DNA of 49,558 nt from positions 47,294 to 96,851 of the forward strand of contig NZ_DGUZ01000008.1 in assembly GCF_002394865.1 (NCBI RefSeq), given 5' to 3'. Position 1 is the stretch's first letter. Each line of letters begins with the position of its first letter. The stretch comes from Fibrobacter sp. UBA4297. GTDB lineage: Bacteria > Fibrobacterota > Fibrobacteria > Fibrobacterales > Fibrobacteraceae. Positions 34,516 through 42,676 of the stretch are shown one piece after another. The translations under genes and the position numbers were made by a program. The notes under the pieces were generated by a model, which saw only the letters and a program-made list of their open reading frames with translations, had not been told where the DNA came from and did not search any database.

Positions 34516-36408
34516 CTAGAGGAATACTTCAATACCGCCACGGCACTTTTCCCAAGCCGGATTCTTCTTGCACAAGAGTTCAATCATCTTGTCGTAAGTA
34601 GCCGTATTGGAGAAGCCCTTCCACAAGCGACGTTCCACAGATTCACCGGAATCCTTGTCGATTGTCGTAATGGTGTCGTAGTAGGCGGTGTTGTCCTTGA
34701 ATTCAGAAATCAAGATATTCTTCAAGTCGTCCGTGTAAATGCGGGATGCATACTTGAGGATGGAATCGTTGAAGTTGAGTTCGTTTTCGACGAGCCATTC
34801 AAAGTCCTGGATCGGATTGCCGTAGATGAGCCAGTGACGGAGCGCAAGAGCAACCACGAGGTCCTTCACTGCACTGCGGAAGATGAACTTGTCTTCGAGG
34901 CGGCCGTTCCACGTGATGCGGGTCAGCGGGTTATCGTCGTTCGCTTCGATGGACACGCCCTTACCCGGAGTGACCTTGCGGATCTTGATCGGGAGGCGGC
35001 TAAGAAGCTGCCAAGCCTTCGTGAAGGCGATAGTCTTACGGACGAAGTCCTTTTCCTTTTCAGGAGCAACGCGCACAAACGCACCGAAGCAACGCTGATA
35101 GAGCGTTTCCTTGTCAAAGATGCAGTCGCTGGAGCGGCATTCGCTGAGCTTGCCATCCATCATAAAGAGGGTCTTTGCAAGTTCCGGACGCATGCGGACT
35201 TCGAGTTTGCGGGTACGTGCCTTAAGGCGGACACCGTCCTTGTATACGTAGGTAAAGCCTTCTTCCTGGTAACGCTGCCAAATGAAGAACTGCAGGTCAT
35301 CGGCTGCACGCAGATGGTAGCTGAACACCGGGTTCTGGCGGTTGTTAGCCATGGTCACCTGGTTCAAGAAGTTGTCGGCGCCCTGATACGGCACAACGAC
35401 CTTCACGAGCACCTGCGGGTTCACCGGGTGCTTGCTCTTCTTGGCATACTGTTCGTACGTGAAGAGGGACTGGGCACCGTTGATGATCTTCGGACGTTCA
35501 ATGAAAAGCACCTTCTTGCCATCGCGTTCCTTGAGGCGCAGGTCATCACCCGTAAGGGTCATGCCGTTGTGGAGGAACGGAAAGTCATCGACGTTCACGT
35601 TCTTGTCGTCATTCCTTTCCATCGTCTGGAAGGCGTCGATAAGAGCTGCGTTCGTATGAGTGAGGTTACCGAGGTAAGTACGGATGTTAGAGCTAACGAT
35701 AGCCATGTTGTGCTTGGTCTTGAGGCGCTTACCAAGGGCAACGTGGTAATCAAAAATAGTACGGATCGGGCAGAAACCGAGGAAAAGTTCGCCATGATCG
35801 GACGTGAGGTGGAGCGGTTCGGAGTCCATCTCGATTTCAAGCTTGTCGTCTGCGCTGCGGAAGTCGCGGGTAAGGTCGTCATGTTCTGCAATGATTTCGA
35901 GTTTCGCCTTGACATCAGCCTTCCAGAGCGAGAGCTTTCTGCGCATGTCCTTCAGGGTACGTTCAAGTTCGGAGTCCGTGATGTCGCGGCTTGCGCGAGT
36001 ACGGAGCACGGTGATTTCGAGCGTTTCCATGTACGGACGGCTGGCCGGGGCGTTTTCGTCCTCTTCGGTCTCTTCGTCTGTAATCTTATTGACGGCCCAC
36101 GGGTCAGCTTCTTCGCGGAGCGAGAGGAAGAACGGATTGGTCGGATCGCTAGTACGGAACACGGCTATCTGGAGTTGCTTCAGGTCGGCATTCAGATGTG
36201 CCACAACCTTTTCGAGCGGTGTATCTTCGTCCAGGAAGATGAAGAATTCCATAAAGCCCTGAGAATACTGGAAGCCGTGGAAGCATCCATTTTCATCTAG
36301 GTTCAGATGCCGGAGTGCCTTGATTCTATCGTTCGGGTCGTTAGGGTTCAAGCTCAAGAGGCTAGCGACAAATGCTAAGCGGCGTTCCTGCGATTTTGTT
36401 AGTTCCAT
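34516..36408 (-). CDS. AIPR-family (abortive phage resistance type) protein
   Basis: 630 residues from the ATG at 36408, which has GAGG five bases ahead; a TTG at 36438 is less likely. The family core is NIRTYLGNLTHTNAALIDAF, then FPFLHNGMTLTGDDL and ERPKIINGAQSLFTYEQY, matching the N-G-[IM]-T and I-[IV]-N-G-A-Q motifs of AIPR proteins. Family members are linked to abortive infection and often stand in defence islands; the biochemical activity is not firmly known. Codon use is like that of the housekeeping genes, so it is not a recent arrival. It is divergent from an LRR gene over a 250-base AT-rich region and ends at its own terminator. Confidence 0.75.
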   Translation of the reverse strand: MELTKSQERRLAFVASLLSLNPNDPNDRIKALRHLNLDENGCFHGFQYSQGFMEFFIFLDEDTPLEKVVAHLNADLKQLQIAVFRTSDPTNPFFLSLREEADPWAVNKITDEETEEDENAPASRPYMETLEITVLRTRASRDITDSELERTLKDMRRKLSLWKADVKAKLEIIAEHDDLTRDFRSADDKLEIEMDSEPLHLTSDHGELFLGFCPIRTIFDYHVALGKRLKTKHNMAIVSSNIRTYLGNLTHTNAALIDAFQTMERNDDKNVNVDDFPFLHNGMTLTGDDLRLKERDGKKVLFIERPKIINGAQSLFTYEQYAKKSKHPVNPQVLVKVVVPYQGADNFLNQVTMANNRQNPVFSYHLRAADDLQFFIWQRYQEEGFTYVYKDGVRLKARTRKLEVRMRPELAKTLFMMDGKLSECRSSDCIFDKETLYQRCFGAFVRVAPEKEKDFVRKTIAFTKAWQLLSRLPIKIRKVTPGKGVSIEANDDNPLTRITWNGRLEDKFIFRSAVKDLVVALALRHWLIYGNPIQDFEWLVENELNFNDSILKYASRIYTDDLKNILISEFKDNTAYYDTITTIDKDSGESVERRLWKGFSNTATYDKMIELLCKKNPAWEKCRGGIEVFL

Positions 36409-36434
36409 TTTTTCCTCAATAATTACACTGAAAA

Positions 36435-36461
36435 CCAATATACAATATTATTATATATTGG
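36435..36461. promoter_or_regulatory. Inverted repeat upstream of the AIPR gene
   Basis: CCAATATA (36435-36442) and TATATTGG (36454-36461) around 11 bases, 27 bases before the AIPR start. Possible operator. The remaining 200 bases to the LRR gene are very AT-rich with several T runs and no other clear signal. Confidence 0.45.
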
Positions 36462-36661
36462 ATTATTCGTAATTTGCACACTAAAAATAGTTTCAAATCA
36501 TAACATTTGCGTGCAAAAAAGATAAAACATTTAATTTTTTTTTATAATCTAGCAATTTTTAGGTGCACAGATGTGTAAAATTCTCATTTTTTACATTTTT
36601 TTTTGCCAACTCAACGTTTTTTCTAGCAAAAAAGCTATGATTTAAACATTAGGAGCTTTTT

Positions 36662-37414
36662 ATGAATTTACTAGATATCATTGCCAAGGCAAAACAGGAA
36701 AAGGCAAAAACGCTCGACCTTTCCCAGAAGGGTCTGCGTCTCTTGCCACCGGAACTTTTTGAAATCGAATCCCTCGAGGAACTCAACCTCGACCGCAACT
36801 TGCTCGTTGAAATTCCGGACGATATCGGGCTTTTGAAGAACCTGAAGAGCCTCTCCGTGAGCGAAAACGACCTCATGGAACTGCCGGAATCCATCGGCGA
36901 ACTCACAAAACTTGAAAACCTCTACCTCGGGTACAACAGCCTTTCGGACCTCCCGGAATCTGTAGGCAAGCTCGTGAACCTCCAGACGGTGAACATCGCC
37001 AAAAACCAGCTCCTGGACCTGCCGCTCGAAATCGGCAACTGGCAGAAGGTGGTCAAGCTTTCGCTCCACGACAACATGCTCTCCGAAATTCCGGCAACCA
37101 TCGGCAAGATGAAGAGCCTCGTGAAGCTGTACCTCGACAACAACGAACTTTCTACAATCCCAGCAACGCTCTCGCACCTCGAGAACCTCGAAATTTTCAT
37201 GGTCTCGGGCAACCGCCTGGGCGCCATTCCGTCGGAGTTCAGCAACCTCAAGAGCCTCCGCGAACTCGTGCTCGACGCAAACCAGCTCGCGACCCTCCCG
37301 GAAAGCCTCGCCGAATGCGAAAGCCTCCAGACAATCTCCGTCATCGAAAACCCGCTCGAAGGTGGTATCCCGCGCGTGCTTCTTGACAAGAAGGGACTGA
37401 GCATCGACCAGTAG
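36662..37414 (+). CDS. Leucine-rich-repeat protein, cytoplasmic
   Basis: 250 residues made almost wholly of LRRs of about 23 residues (LPESIGELTKLENLYLGYNSLSD type), about nine units from residue 17 to 240. The pattern LxxLPxxIGxLxxLxxLxLxxN is that of the plant/bacterial intracellular LRR type. There is no signal peptide or membrane helix. Such proteins act as binding scaffolds; no enzymatic domain is fused. AGGAG is six bases ahead of the start. The gene is divergent from the AIPR gene, so a joint role in defence is conceivable but not shown. Confidence 0.85.
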   Translation: MNLLDIIAKAKQEKAKTLDLSQKGLRLLPPELFEIESLEELNLDRNLLVEIPDDIGLLKNLKSLSVSENDLMELPESIGELTKLENLYLGYNSLSDLPESVGKLVNLQTVNIAKNQLLDLPLEIGNWQKVVKLSLHDNMLSEIPATIGKMKSLVKLYLDNNELSTIPATLSHLENLEIFMVSGNRLGAIPSEFSNLKSLRELVLDANQLATLPESLAECESLQTISVIENPLEGGIPRVLLDKKGLSIDQ

Positions 37415-37426
37415 CAGCTACGTTGC

Positions 37427-37461
37427 AGTTACTAGTTACTAGTCACTAGTCCTTAGTTACT
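37427..37461. repeat. Tandem heptamer repeat, AGTTACT class
   Basis: In-phase AGTTACT, AGTTACT, AGTCACT, AGTCCTT, AGTTACT, directly after the LRR gene. Confidence 0.88.
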
Positions 37462-37469
37462 AGAAGATT

Positions 37470-37498
37470 GTCATTCCCGGCATAGACCGGGAATCTCC
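37470..37498. repeat. Intergenic palindrome, GTCAT-stem-ATC family
   Basis: GTC-ATTCCCGG-CATAGA-CCGGGAAT-CTCC. Stem of eight pairs; the ends match the element at 24758. Confidence 0.82.
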
Positions 37499-37541
37499 TT
37501 TTTAGGAGCTATCACAATTCCAACATTCAAAGGATAAAGTC

Positions 37542-38870
37542 ATGTTTCTCCGAATAATTCTAGCTGCGACGCTTTTGTGCCTGCTCGGATGCTCAGACTT
37601 TATCCATCCGGTCAAAAGCACACCGGAACCGACAGAGTATTCCTTTAACTACTGGCTCCTACAAAAAATATACCTGTACGAAGACGAGCTTCCGAACTTG
37701 TCCGAAGAAGGGGATTCCGCAAAGGACCTCTACGCGACACTCAAGGACCCGTTTACAACTTACACGCCCCCCGCCAAAAGCGAAGAACGAGCAACGCAAA
37801 TCAGCACTAGCAAAATCATCGGCGGTGATATCGGCCTTCGCTACTACAACATTACAGACGCGGCATATCCCATATACATCGCACGCGTGTATCCCCAAAG
37901 CCCCGCCGGGAGCGCAGGCATTCCAAGGTTCGGGAACATCCTTAGGGCTAATGGCATCGAACTGAACGGAGAACGCGCATTCGCAACTTACGACTCTATC
38001 CGCAACTACAGCAAGAACATTGACCTCGTTGTTGCCTACAAGAAAGACACCACCTTATACAAGCTGGAAAAAGAAATCGTCTATGCACCGACCGTATTTG
38101 TCGATACGCTATTTGACGATTCAACAAATGGATACCCAGGCATTGTGTTTGTTTCCATCGAAGGCTTCAAGGATTCCACAGCGGATAGGAAAAACGGAAC
38201 ATACGGAGAGCTTAAAAGCTACCTGGACTCCACGATTTCGGACAAGCGCGTCCGAGTACTCGACTTGCGCAACAACCCCGGTGGACTTGTTAGGCAATGC
38301 TTAAAGATGGCAGACCTTTTTGTCAGCAAGGGAACTCTTTCGACGAGGCATTCCCGTTCGCTAGACGCCGACGGAGAGACATACCACATAAGAACGTCTG
38401 AAATCGCAAAGTCCGGTGATGTCGGCGAATCCGGCAAGTTCATCATCCTGGCCAATAGAGGTTCGGCGAGCGCTTCTGAAATTTTCATTGCGGCCGTCAC
38501 CGAAACAACAGACATTCCGTTTGTCGGGAACACAACTTACGGAAAGGGCGTTGGGCAGACAACATTTTTCACATACAACGGAGCACTTGCCACAATTACA
38601 AATTTTGAATTTTTGACACCCAAGGGCAACTCCTACCACAAAGAGGGAATCCACCCCAAGTATGAATGCAGTGCCACCGTCTACGAAAATTGCGCTGCCC
38701 AAATTGCAAACAAGATTTACGGAGTCCAGATACCCAATCAAAACGAATCCTTAGCAAAGAAGTCCGCAGAAATTTCAGAACAAAATACGAGCTCAGAATC
38801 AAAGGGAGAAGCTTTTATATGGGCAGATTCAGACTTTTACTTAAAACACTTCCAAAAATCTCTTCGTTAG
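37542..38870 (+). CDS. S41-family peptidase, lipoprotein (first of a tandem pair)
   Basis: 442 residues. Lipobox LLGC with lipidated Cys17. The PDZ-like part is at about 85-175 and the S41 core at about 195-370. By alignment with Tsp, Ser310 (in GSASASE) and Lys335 (in TTYGKGVGQ) are present, but the position of the catalytic Asp holds Glu321. An internal DLRNNPGG motif is typical. The protein is probably anchored in a membrane facing the periplasm or the outside. AAGGATAAAGTC lies before the ATG. It overlaps the next gene by 52 bases, so the two are made together. Confidence 0.88.
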   Translation: MFLRIILAATLLCLLGCSDFIHPVKSTPEPTEYSFNYWLLQKIYLYEDELPNLSEEGDSAKDLYATLKDPFTTYTPPAKSEERATQISTSKIIGGDIGLRYYNITDAAYPIYIARVYPQSPAGSAGIPRFGNILRANGIELNGERAFATYDSIRNYSKNIDLVVAYKKDTTLYKLEKEIVYAPTVFVDTLFDDSTNGYPGIVFVSIEGFKDSTADRKNGTYGELKSYLDSTISDKRVRVLDLRNNPGGLVRQCLKMADLFVSKGTLSTRHSRSLDADGETYHIRTSEIAKSGDVGESGKFIILANRGSASASEIFIAAVTETTDIPFVGNTTYGKGVGQTTFFTYNGALATITNFEFLTPKGNSYHKEGIHPKYECSATVYENCAAQIANKIYGVQIPNQNESLAKKSAEISEQNTSSESKGEAFIWADSDFYLKHFQKSLR

Positions 38871-40225
38871 TTTTTTCAGCCACTTCGATTTTAACGACAA
38901 GCGCTGCGTTAAGTCTTGTCGCATGTTCTTCGGATGATAGCACCTCACCAAGACTTTCCTACACCCCAACAGCATTCACCAAGGAATTTTTGCTCAACTA
39001 CGAACTTTTAAAATACCTCTATATTGACCAGGAAACTTATCTAGAAAAACCGGAAGTATACATCAACAGAGTCGATGTTCAAAAACTTGTTGATGAGGGC
39101 TACCCTTGGGATTATCACGATATTTATTACTTGTACGGCAAAATGAACGACCCGTTCACCTATTACATAGACCCGTCTCGTTCAAGCGAAATGTTACGTT
39201 CATGGAGAATGTCCGATACAAAAATGGATGCTGGTCTGGTACTAGATTCGACATTCCTTCCACAGAAATATGTTGTCGGGAGTGTCGCAAAAAACTCACC
39301 TATTGATAAGGCGGGAATTAAGCCAGGTGATGAAATAACCGAAATTGAAGGCATTGCTCTGACAAACAAAGTTCTATATGACCGCCTGTCATCAGTGTAT
39401 GAAGGCGATACCATCACTTACACCATCAAGCGCGACACGGCTACCTTTACAATTCCAGTTGAAATAGTTCCTTATCTCTCACCAACCGTCGAGCTTACAT
39501 TCAAGGATTCCATCCCCGTCATCAAGATAAATGAATTCACCGCAATTACATCTAACGATTCAGGAACGTATGGAGAATTCCTAGCCTACCTCCATGAAAC
39601 CGAAAAGTACAAAACGACAATTATTGACCTGCGCAACAACGGCGGCGGGGAAATTGGACAATGCCTTCCCATGGCACAGGAACTCCTTTCTAAAGGGGAT
39701 ACGGCCATGGGCTTCATTTATGCCTACAAGGATTCCGTCCACCAAAGACAAGCTTTTGACACGGTTTTCTTCATCAACGAAGCAAACGGAATTGCAAAGG
39801 ACCGGTATTTCACAATCCTTGCAAATGGGAGAACGGCAAGTTGTTCAGAACTCATGATTGCAGCTATCACCGCCTACAAGAAGGTCCCCGTCGTCGGCAC
39901 GACTACATACGGAAAGGGAATTGGGCAAAAGCGTGATTTTACGCCATCGCTTTCAATCTATTCCATTACAAACATGAAGGTCATAGACAAGAACGGAGTT
40001 TCATACCACAGATACGGAATTGCCCCGGACTTTACAATACAGGACGATGACTTTGCCCTCAACAAGGCTCTAGCTCTTGCAAAAGAACAAAGCTATGTAC
40101 GTGTCGCCGGTTATGGAACCGAGAACACGGGCCACTTCGCCAAAAGCGCAGTCGAGCCGGATACAATGCCGGGATTCTCCTACTACCCCGGCGATAAAAA
40201 CAGCAAGATAAAATTTAGGTACTGA
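38819..40225 (+). CDS. S41-family peptidase, lipoprotein (second of a tandem pair)
   Basis: 468 residues from the ATG at 38819, with GGGAG about ten bases ahead inside the upstream gene; the frame extends further upstream but that would bury the lipoprotein signal. Lipobox LVAC, Cys36. PDZ at about 140-215, S41 core at about 230-400. Ser341 (in TASCSE) and Lys366 (in TYGKGIGQ) are retained, but the Asp position is Ala352. DLRNNGGGE matches the family. It is a diverged duplicate of the preceding gene. The loss of the Asp may weaken but need not abolish a Ser/Lys dyad. The stop is 10 bases from the convergent M23 gene. Confidence 0.85.
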   Translation: MGRFRLLLKTLPKISSLVFSATSILTTSAALSLVACSSDDSTSPRLSYTPTAFTKEFLLNYELLKYLYIDQETYLEKPEVYINRVDVQKLVDEGYPWDYHDIYYLYGKMNDPFTYYIDPSRSSEMLRSWRMSDTKMDAGLVLDSTFLPQKYVVGSVAKNSPIDKAGIKPGDEITEIEGIALTNKVLYDRLSSVYEGDTITYTIKRDTATFTIPVEIVPYLSPTVELTFKDSIPVIKINEFTAITSNDSGTYGEFLAYLHETEKYKTTIIDLRNNGGGEIGQCLPMAQELLSKGDTAMGFIYAYKDSVHQRQAFDTVFFINEANGIAKDRYFTILANGRTASCSELMIAAITAYKKVPVVGTTTYGKGIGQKRDFTPSLSIYSITNMKVIDKNGVSYHRYGIAPDFTIQDDDFALNKALALAKEQSYVRVAGYGTENTGHFAKSAVEPDTMPGFSYYPGDKNSKIKFRY

Positions 40226-40235
40226 GCGCCCAAAG

Positions 40236-41543
40236 CTACTTCAGCACGCGCATACGGACCATGACGTCCGTGTCGTTCGCCTTGACGGCAGGCGATGCAA
40301 GCGTGAGTTCGATTTCCTTACGGATATCAGCCACCTGCTTTTTGAGGCGAGCAAGGCGGTTGCCTTCGAGCTTCGGCGTTGCAATCATCGTCTTCTTGGC
40401 CGGGTTCATCCAGTTGCCGCGATTGTCCTTGAAGCCCAAGTGCAAGTGCGGCCCCGTGCTGCGGCCTGTAGAACCCACCTTACCGATGACCTGACGCGGA
40501 GAAACCTTCGTACCGACATTCACGCCACGCACTGAAAGATGCATGTACCAGCTTTCAGTATTGTCCCTGTGGCGGATGGCAATCTTATTACCGCTCAAAT
40601 CATCGTAACCAGAAACAGTCACAACACCTGCGGCGACAGCGTAAACCGGAGAACCCTTGGGGCTACCATAGTCAATGCCATGGTGCACCGTGCGGCGTCC
40701 CGTAATCGGATGGATGCGGGTACCATACGGACTCGTGACATGTAAACGGTCAAGCGGGTAGCGGAGTCCCTCAAAAATGAGCGCTTCGCCTTTTTCGGTA
40801 TAGTGAGCGTTGAAGGTACTCTTCGGATCCGGGTCCTCGTAGCGGAACGCTTCATGGTGTCCGACCGTATGGCCGTCGAATTCAGCGTAAAGCACCTTGC
40901 CGCTAATCCAGATGGAATCCTGATAGAACTTTTCTTCGAGCAAAATGCGGAACCTGTCGCCCGGACGCGCGAGTTGGAACGAGACCTTACACTGCAACAC
41001 GGCGCTTACGACGCCCACCATGCGCCCAGGAATACCAACCTTATGCAAAATGCCGCTTAACGTGCTTCCGTTTTCAAGAGCGCCTTCGAAGACTGACTGG
41101 CGGACAGTCACCGGCTTATCGATACGGCTATAGTCAAATCCGGAATCAACCTTGCTCAGCATGTGAACGGTCGCTGGGTTCGGCGCAAAGCGGAAACGCT
41201 GAACATCGCCGGCAGAATCAAGAGCGACATAGAACACCTGCCCCACGCGGAGCGCCGAAAGTTCAACGGAATCCTGCAAGGCAAGCACAATCTTGCCGCG
41301 TTCCTTTTCATTGATGTTCATGCGATAAAGCACCTGGAAAAGTCCATCGCCGGCACGGACTGTATCGTTTTTCACAATCCACTTCGAACCTTCGCCCTGA
41401 GCCTTGACGATCAGGGCCTTAAGCGAATCCGCAGCCGCTTCGAGCTTTGCGTTCTCTTGCTTCAAGGCATCAATTTTTTCTTGTTCGTTACATCCGGTAA
41501 GCGCAATCGCAACAACACACAGTAAAAAGAAAATTCTGGACAT
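40236..41543 (-). CDS. M23-family metallopeptidase lipoprotein (cell-wall hydrolase type)
   Basis: 435 residues from the ATG at 41543, with AAGAG nine bases ahead. Lipobox LTGC. A short coiled coil (EKIDALKQENAKLEAAADSLKALI) follows the lipid anchor, then a region similar to the N-terminal domains of MepM/NlpD-like peptidases. The M23 domain is at about 280-390: TSPYGTRIHPITGRRTVHHGIDYG holds the HxxxD zinc ligands and GPHLHLGF the HxH. Both zinc motifs are intact, so it should be an active endopeptidase on peptidoglycan cross-links. It converges with the S41 pair. Confidence 0.92.
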   Translation of the reverse strand: MSRIFFLLCVVAIALTGCNEQEKIDALKQENAKLEAAADSLKALIVKAQGEGSKWIVKNDTVRAGDGLFQVLYRMNINEKERGKIVLALQDSVELSALRVGQVFYVALDSAGDVQRFRFAPNPATVHMLSKVDSGFDYSRIDKPVTVRQSVFEGALENGSTLSGILHKVGIPGRMVGVVSAVLQCKVSFQLARPGDRFRILLEEKFYQDSIWISGKVLYAEFDGHTVGHHEAFRYEDPDPKSTFNAHYTEKGEALIFEGLRYPLDRLHVTSPYGTRIHPITGRRTVHHGIDYGSPKGSPVYAVAAGVVTVSGYDDLSGNKIAIRHRDNTESWYMHLSVRGVNVGTKVSPRQVIGKVGSTGRSTGPHLHLGFKDNRGNWMNPAKKTMIATPKLEGNRLARLKKQVADIRKEIELTLASPAVKANDTDVMVRMRVLK

Positions 41544-41641
41544 AAACACCCGCTCTTAAAATTTCAAAAGCAAAGATAAAATTTTTACGCCAATAGCGAA
41601 ACGGCGATCCACACCAAACGTATCCAATGAAAAGTAATGGT

Positions 41642-41668
41642 TCCTATCGCCTTCGGCTCTAGGATGAC
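41642..41668. repeat. Intergenic palindrome, GTCAT-stem family (reverse orientation)
   Basis: TCCTA-tc-GCC-ttc-GGC-tc-TAGGA followed by TGAC. Read on the other strand it starts GTCATCCTA, like the GTCAT family. Confidence 0.55.
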
Positions 41669-41674
41669 AGAGCA

Positions 41675-41706
41675 ATAAAAATACCCCGCGCAGGTGTTGC
41701 GCGAGG
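41675..41706 (-). terminator. Terminator of the FKBP gene
   Basis: Leftward: CCTCGCGCA-ACACC-TGCGCGGGG, one mismatch, followed by TATTTTTATT. Confidence 0.85.
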
Positions 41707-41735
41707 CATCTAAATTCAAGCAATTTGCTTAAAGA

Positions 41736-42548
41736 TTACTGCTGAGCAGCGGCCTTCTTGGCAGCCTTAGCAGGCTTAGCCGGCTTTGCAGCAGGCTTAG
41801 CTTCTTCAGCCGGCTTTTCCGGAGCGATCACTTCGAGAAGTTCCATTTCGAACTTGAGGACGGAGTTACCCGGAATAGCGCGGTTGCCACGCGGACCGTA
41901 AGCGAGGTCGCTCGGGATCCAAGCGGTGACCTTTTCGCCAACCTTCATGAGCTTGAGCATTTCGGTCCAGCCCGGAATCACGGCTGTCACCGGGAATTCG
42001 AGCGGCTGGCCACGATCGACAGAGCTATCGAACTTGGTGCCATCGAGGAGCGTACCGGTGTAGTGGACCTTGACCTTGTCTTCGTCCGTCGGAGTTGCAC
42101 CCTGACCTTCGGTAATAATCTTGTACTGGAGACCGCTCTGTGTGGTCACAACACCTTCAGCAGTCTTGTTCTGAGCGAGGAAAGCTTCGCCTTCGGCCTT
42201 GTTCTTTTCGGCAGCAAGGCTGTCCTTCTTCATCTTTTCGGCCTGGCGGTCTGCAGAAAGCTTGTTAAGCGTTTCCATGATGACAGAGTCGTTCATCAAG
42301 AACTTTGCAGAATCGCTATTGTAGCGTTCCTTGAAAGCCTGGATAAAGAGGTCGAGGTCGAGATCGATGGAATCGCGAGTCACGAGCTGGAAGCGAGCCT
42401 GGTTACCGAAATGAGCACCGAGAGCGTAGCTGTACTTGTCCTTTTCGGTCACAAGCGAGGTCTTTTCGGTAGAAGCAGATTTGCACGGTTCACAACCCGT
42501 CATAAGCATGGCAAGAGCGCCTGCTGCAATAAGCATTTTAGTCTTCAT
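41736..42548 (-). CDS. FKBP-type peptidyl-prolyl isomerase, lipoprotein (FkpA/Mip-like)
   Basis: 270 residues. Lipobox LMTGC (Cys19). An N-terminal helical dimerisation part (about 35-130) precedes the FKBP catalytic domain (about 135-240) with VKVHYTGTLLDGTKFDSS, FPVTAVIPGWTEMLKLMKVGEK and IPSDLAYGPRGNRAIPGNSVLKFEMELL. A Lys/Ala/Pro tail (PAKPAKAAKK) ends the protein. It speeds proline isomerisation in exported proteins. Ribosome binding site GAGG before ATG. Divergent from glmS. Confidence 0.94.
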   Translation of the reverse strand: MKTKMLIAAGALAMLMTGCEPCKSASTEKTSLVTEKDKYSYALGAHFGNQARFQLVTRDSIDLDLDLFIQAFKERYNSDSAKFLMNDSVIMETLNKLSADRQAEKMKKDSLAAEKNKAEGEAFLAQNKTAEGVVTTQSGLQYKIITEGQGATPTDEDKVKVHYTGTLLDGTKFDSSVDRGQPLEFPVTAVIPGWTEMLKLMKVGEKVTAWIPSDLAYGPRGNRAIPGNSVLKFEMELLEVIAPEKPAEEAKPAAKPAKPAKAAKKAAAQQ

Positions 42549-42676
42549 TTTTATCCTCTATGAAAAATAGACGTTCTTAAAATAGTAAAACAAACCACAT
42601 AAAGCTTACAATAATTTTCTTTTTACCTTTACATTTAGTATATTTTCCGCTGACAATTTAAATATCAGGAAATATT

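Noticed and set aside
42549..42676. glmS ribozyme upstream of glmS
   Set aside because: The leader is too short and lacks the ribozyme core; only a weak hairpin is seen.
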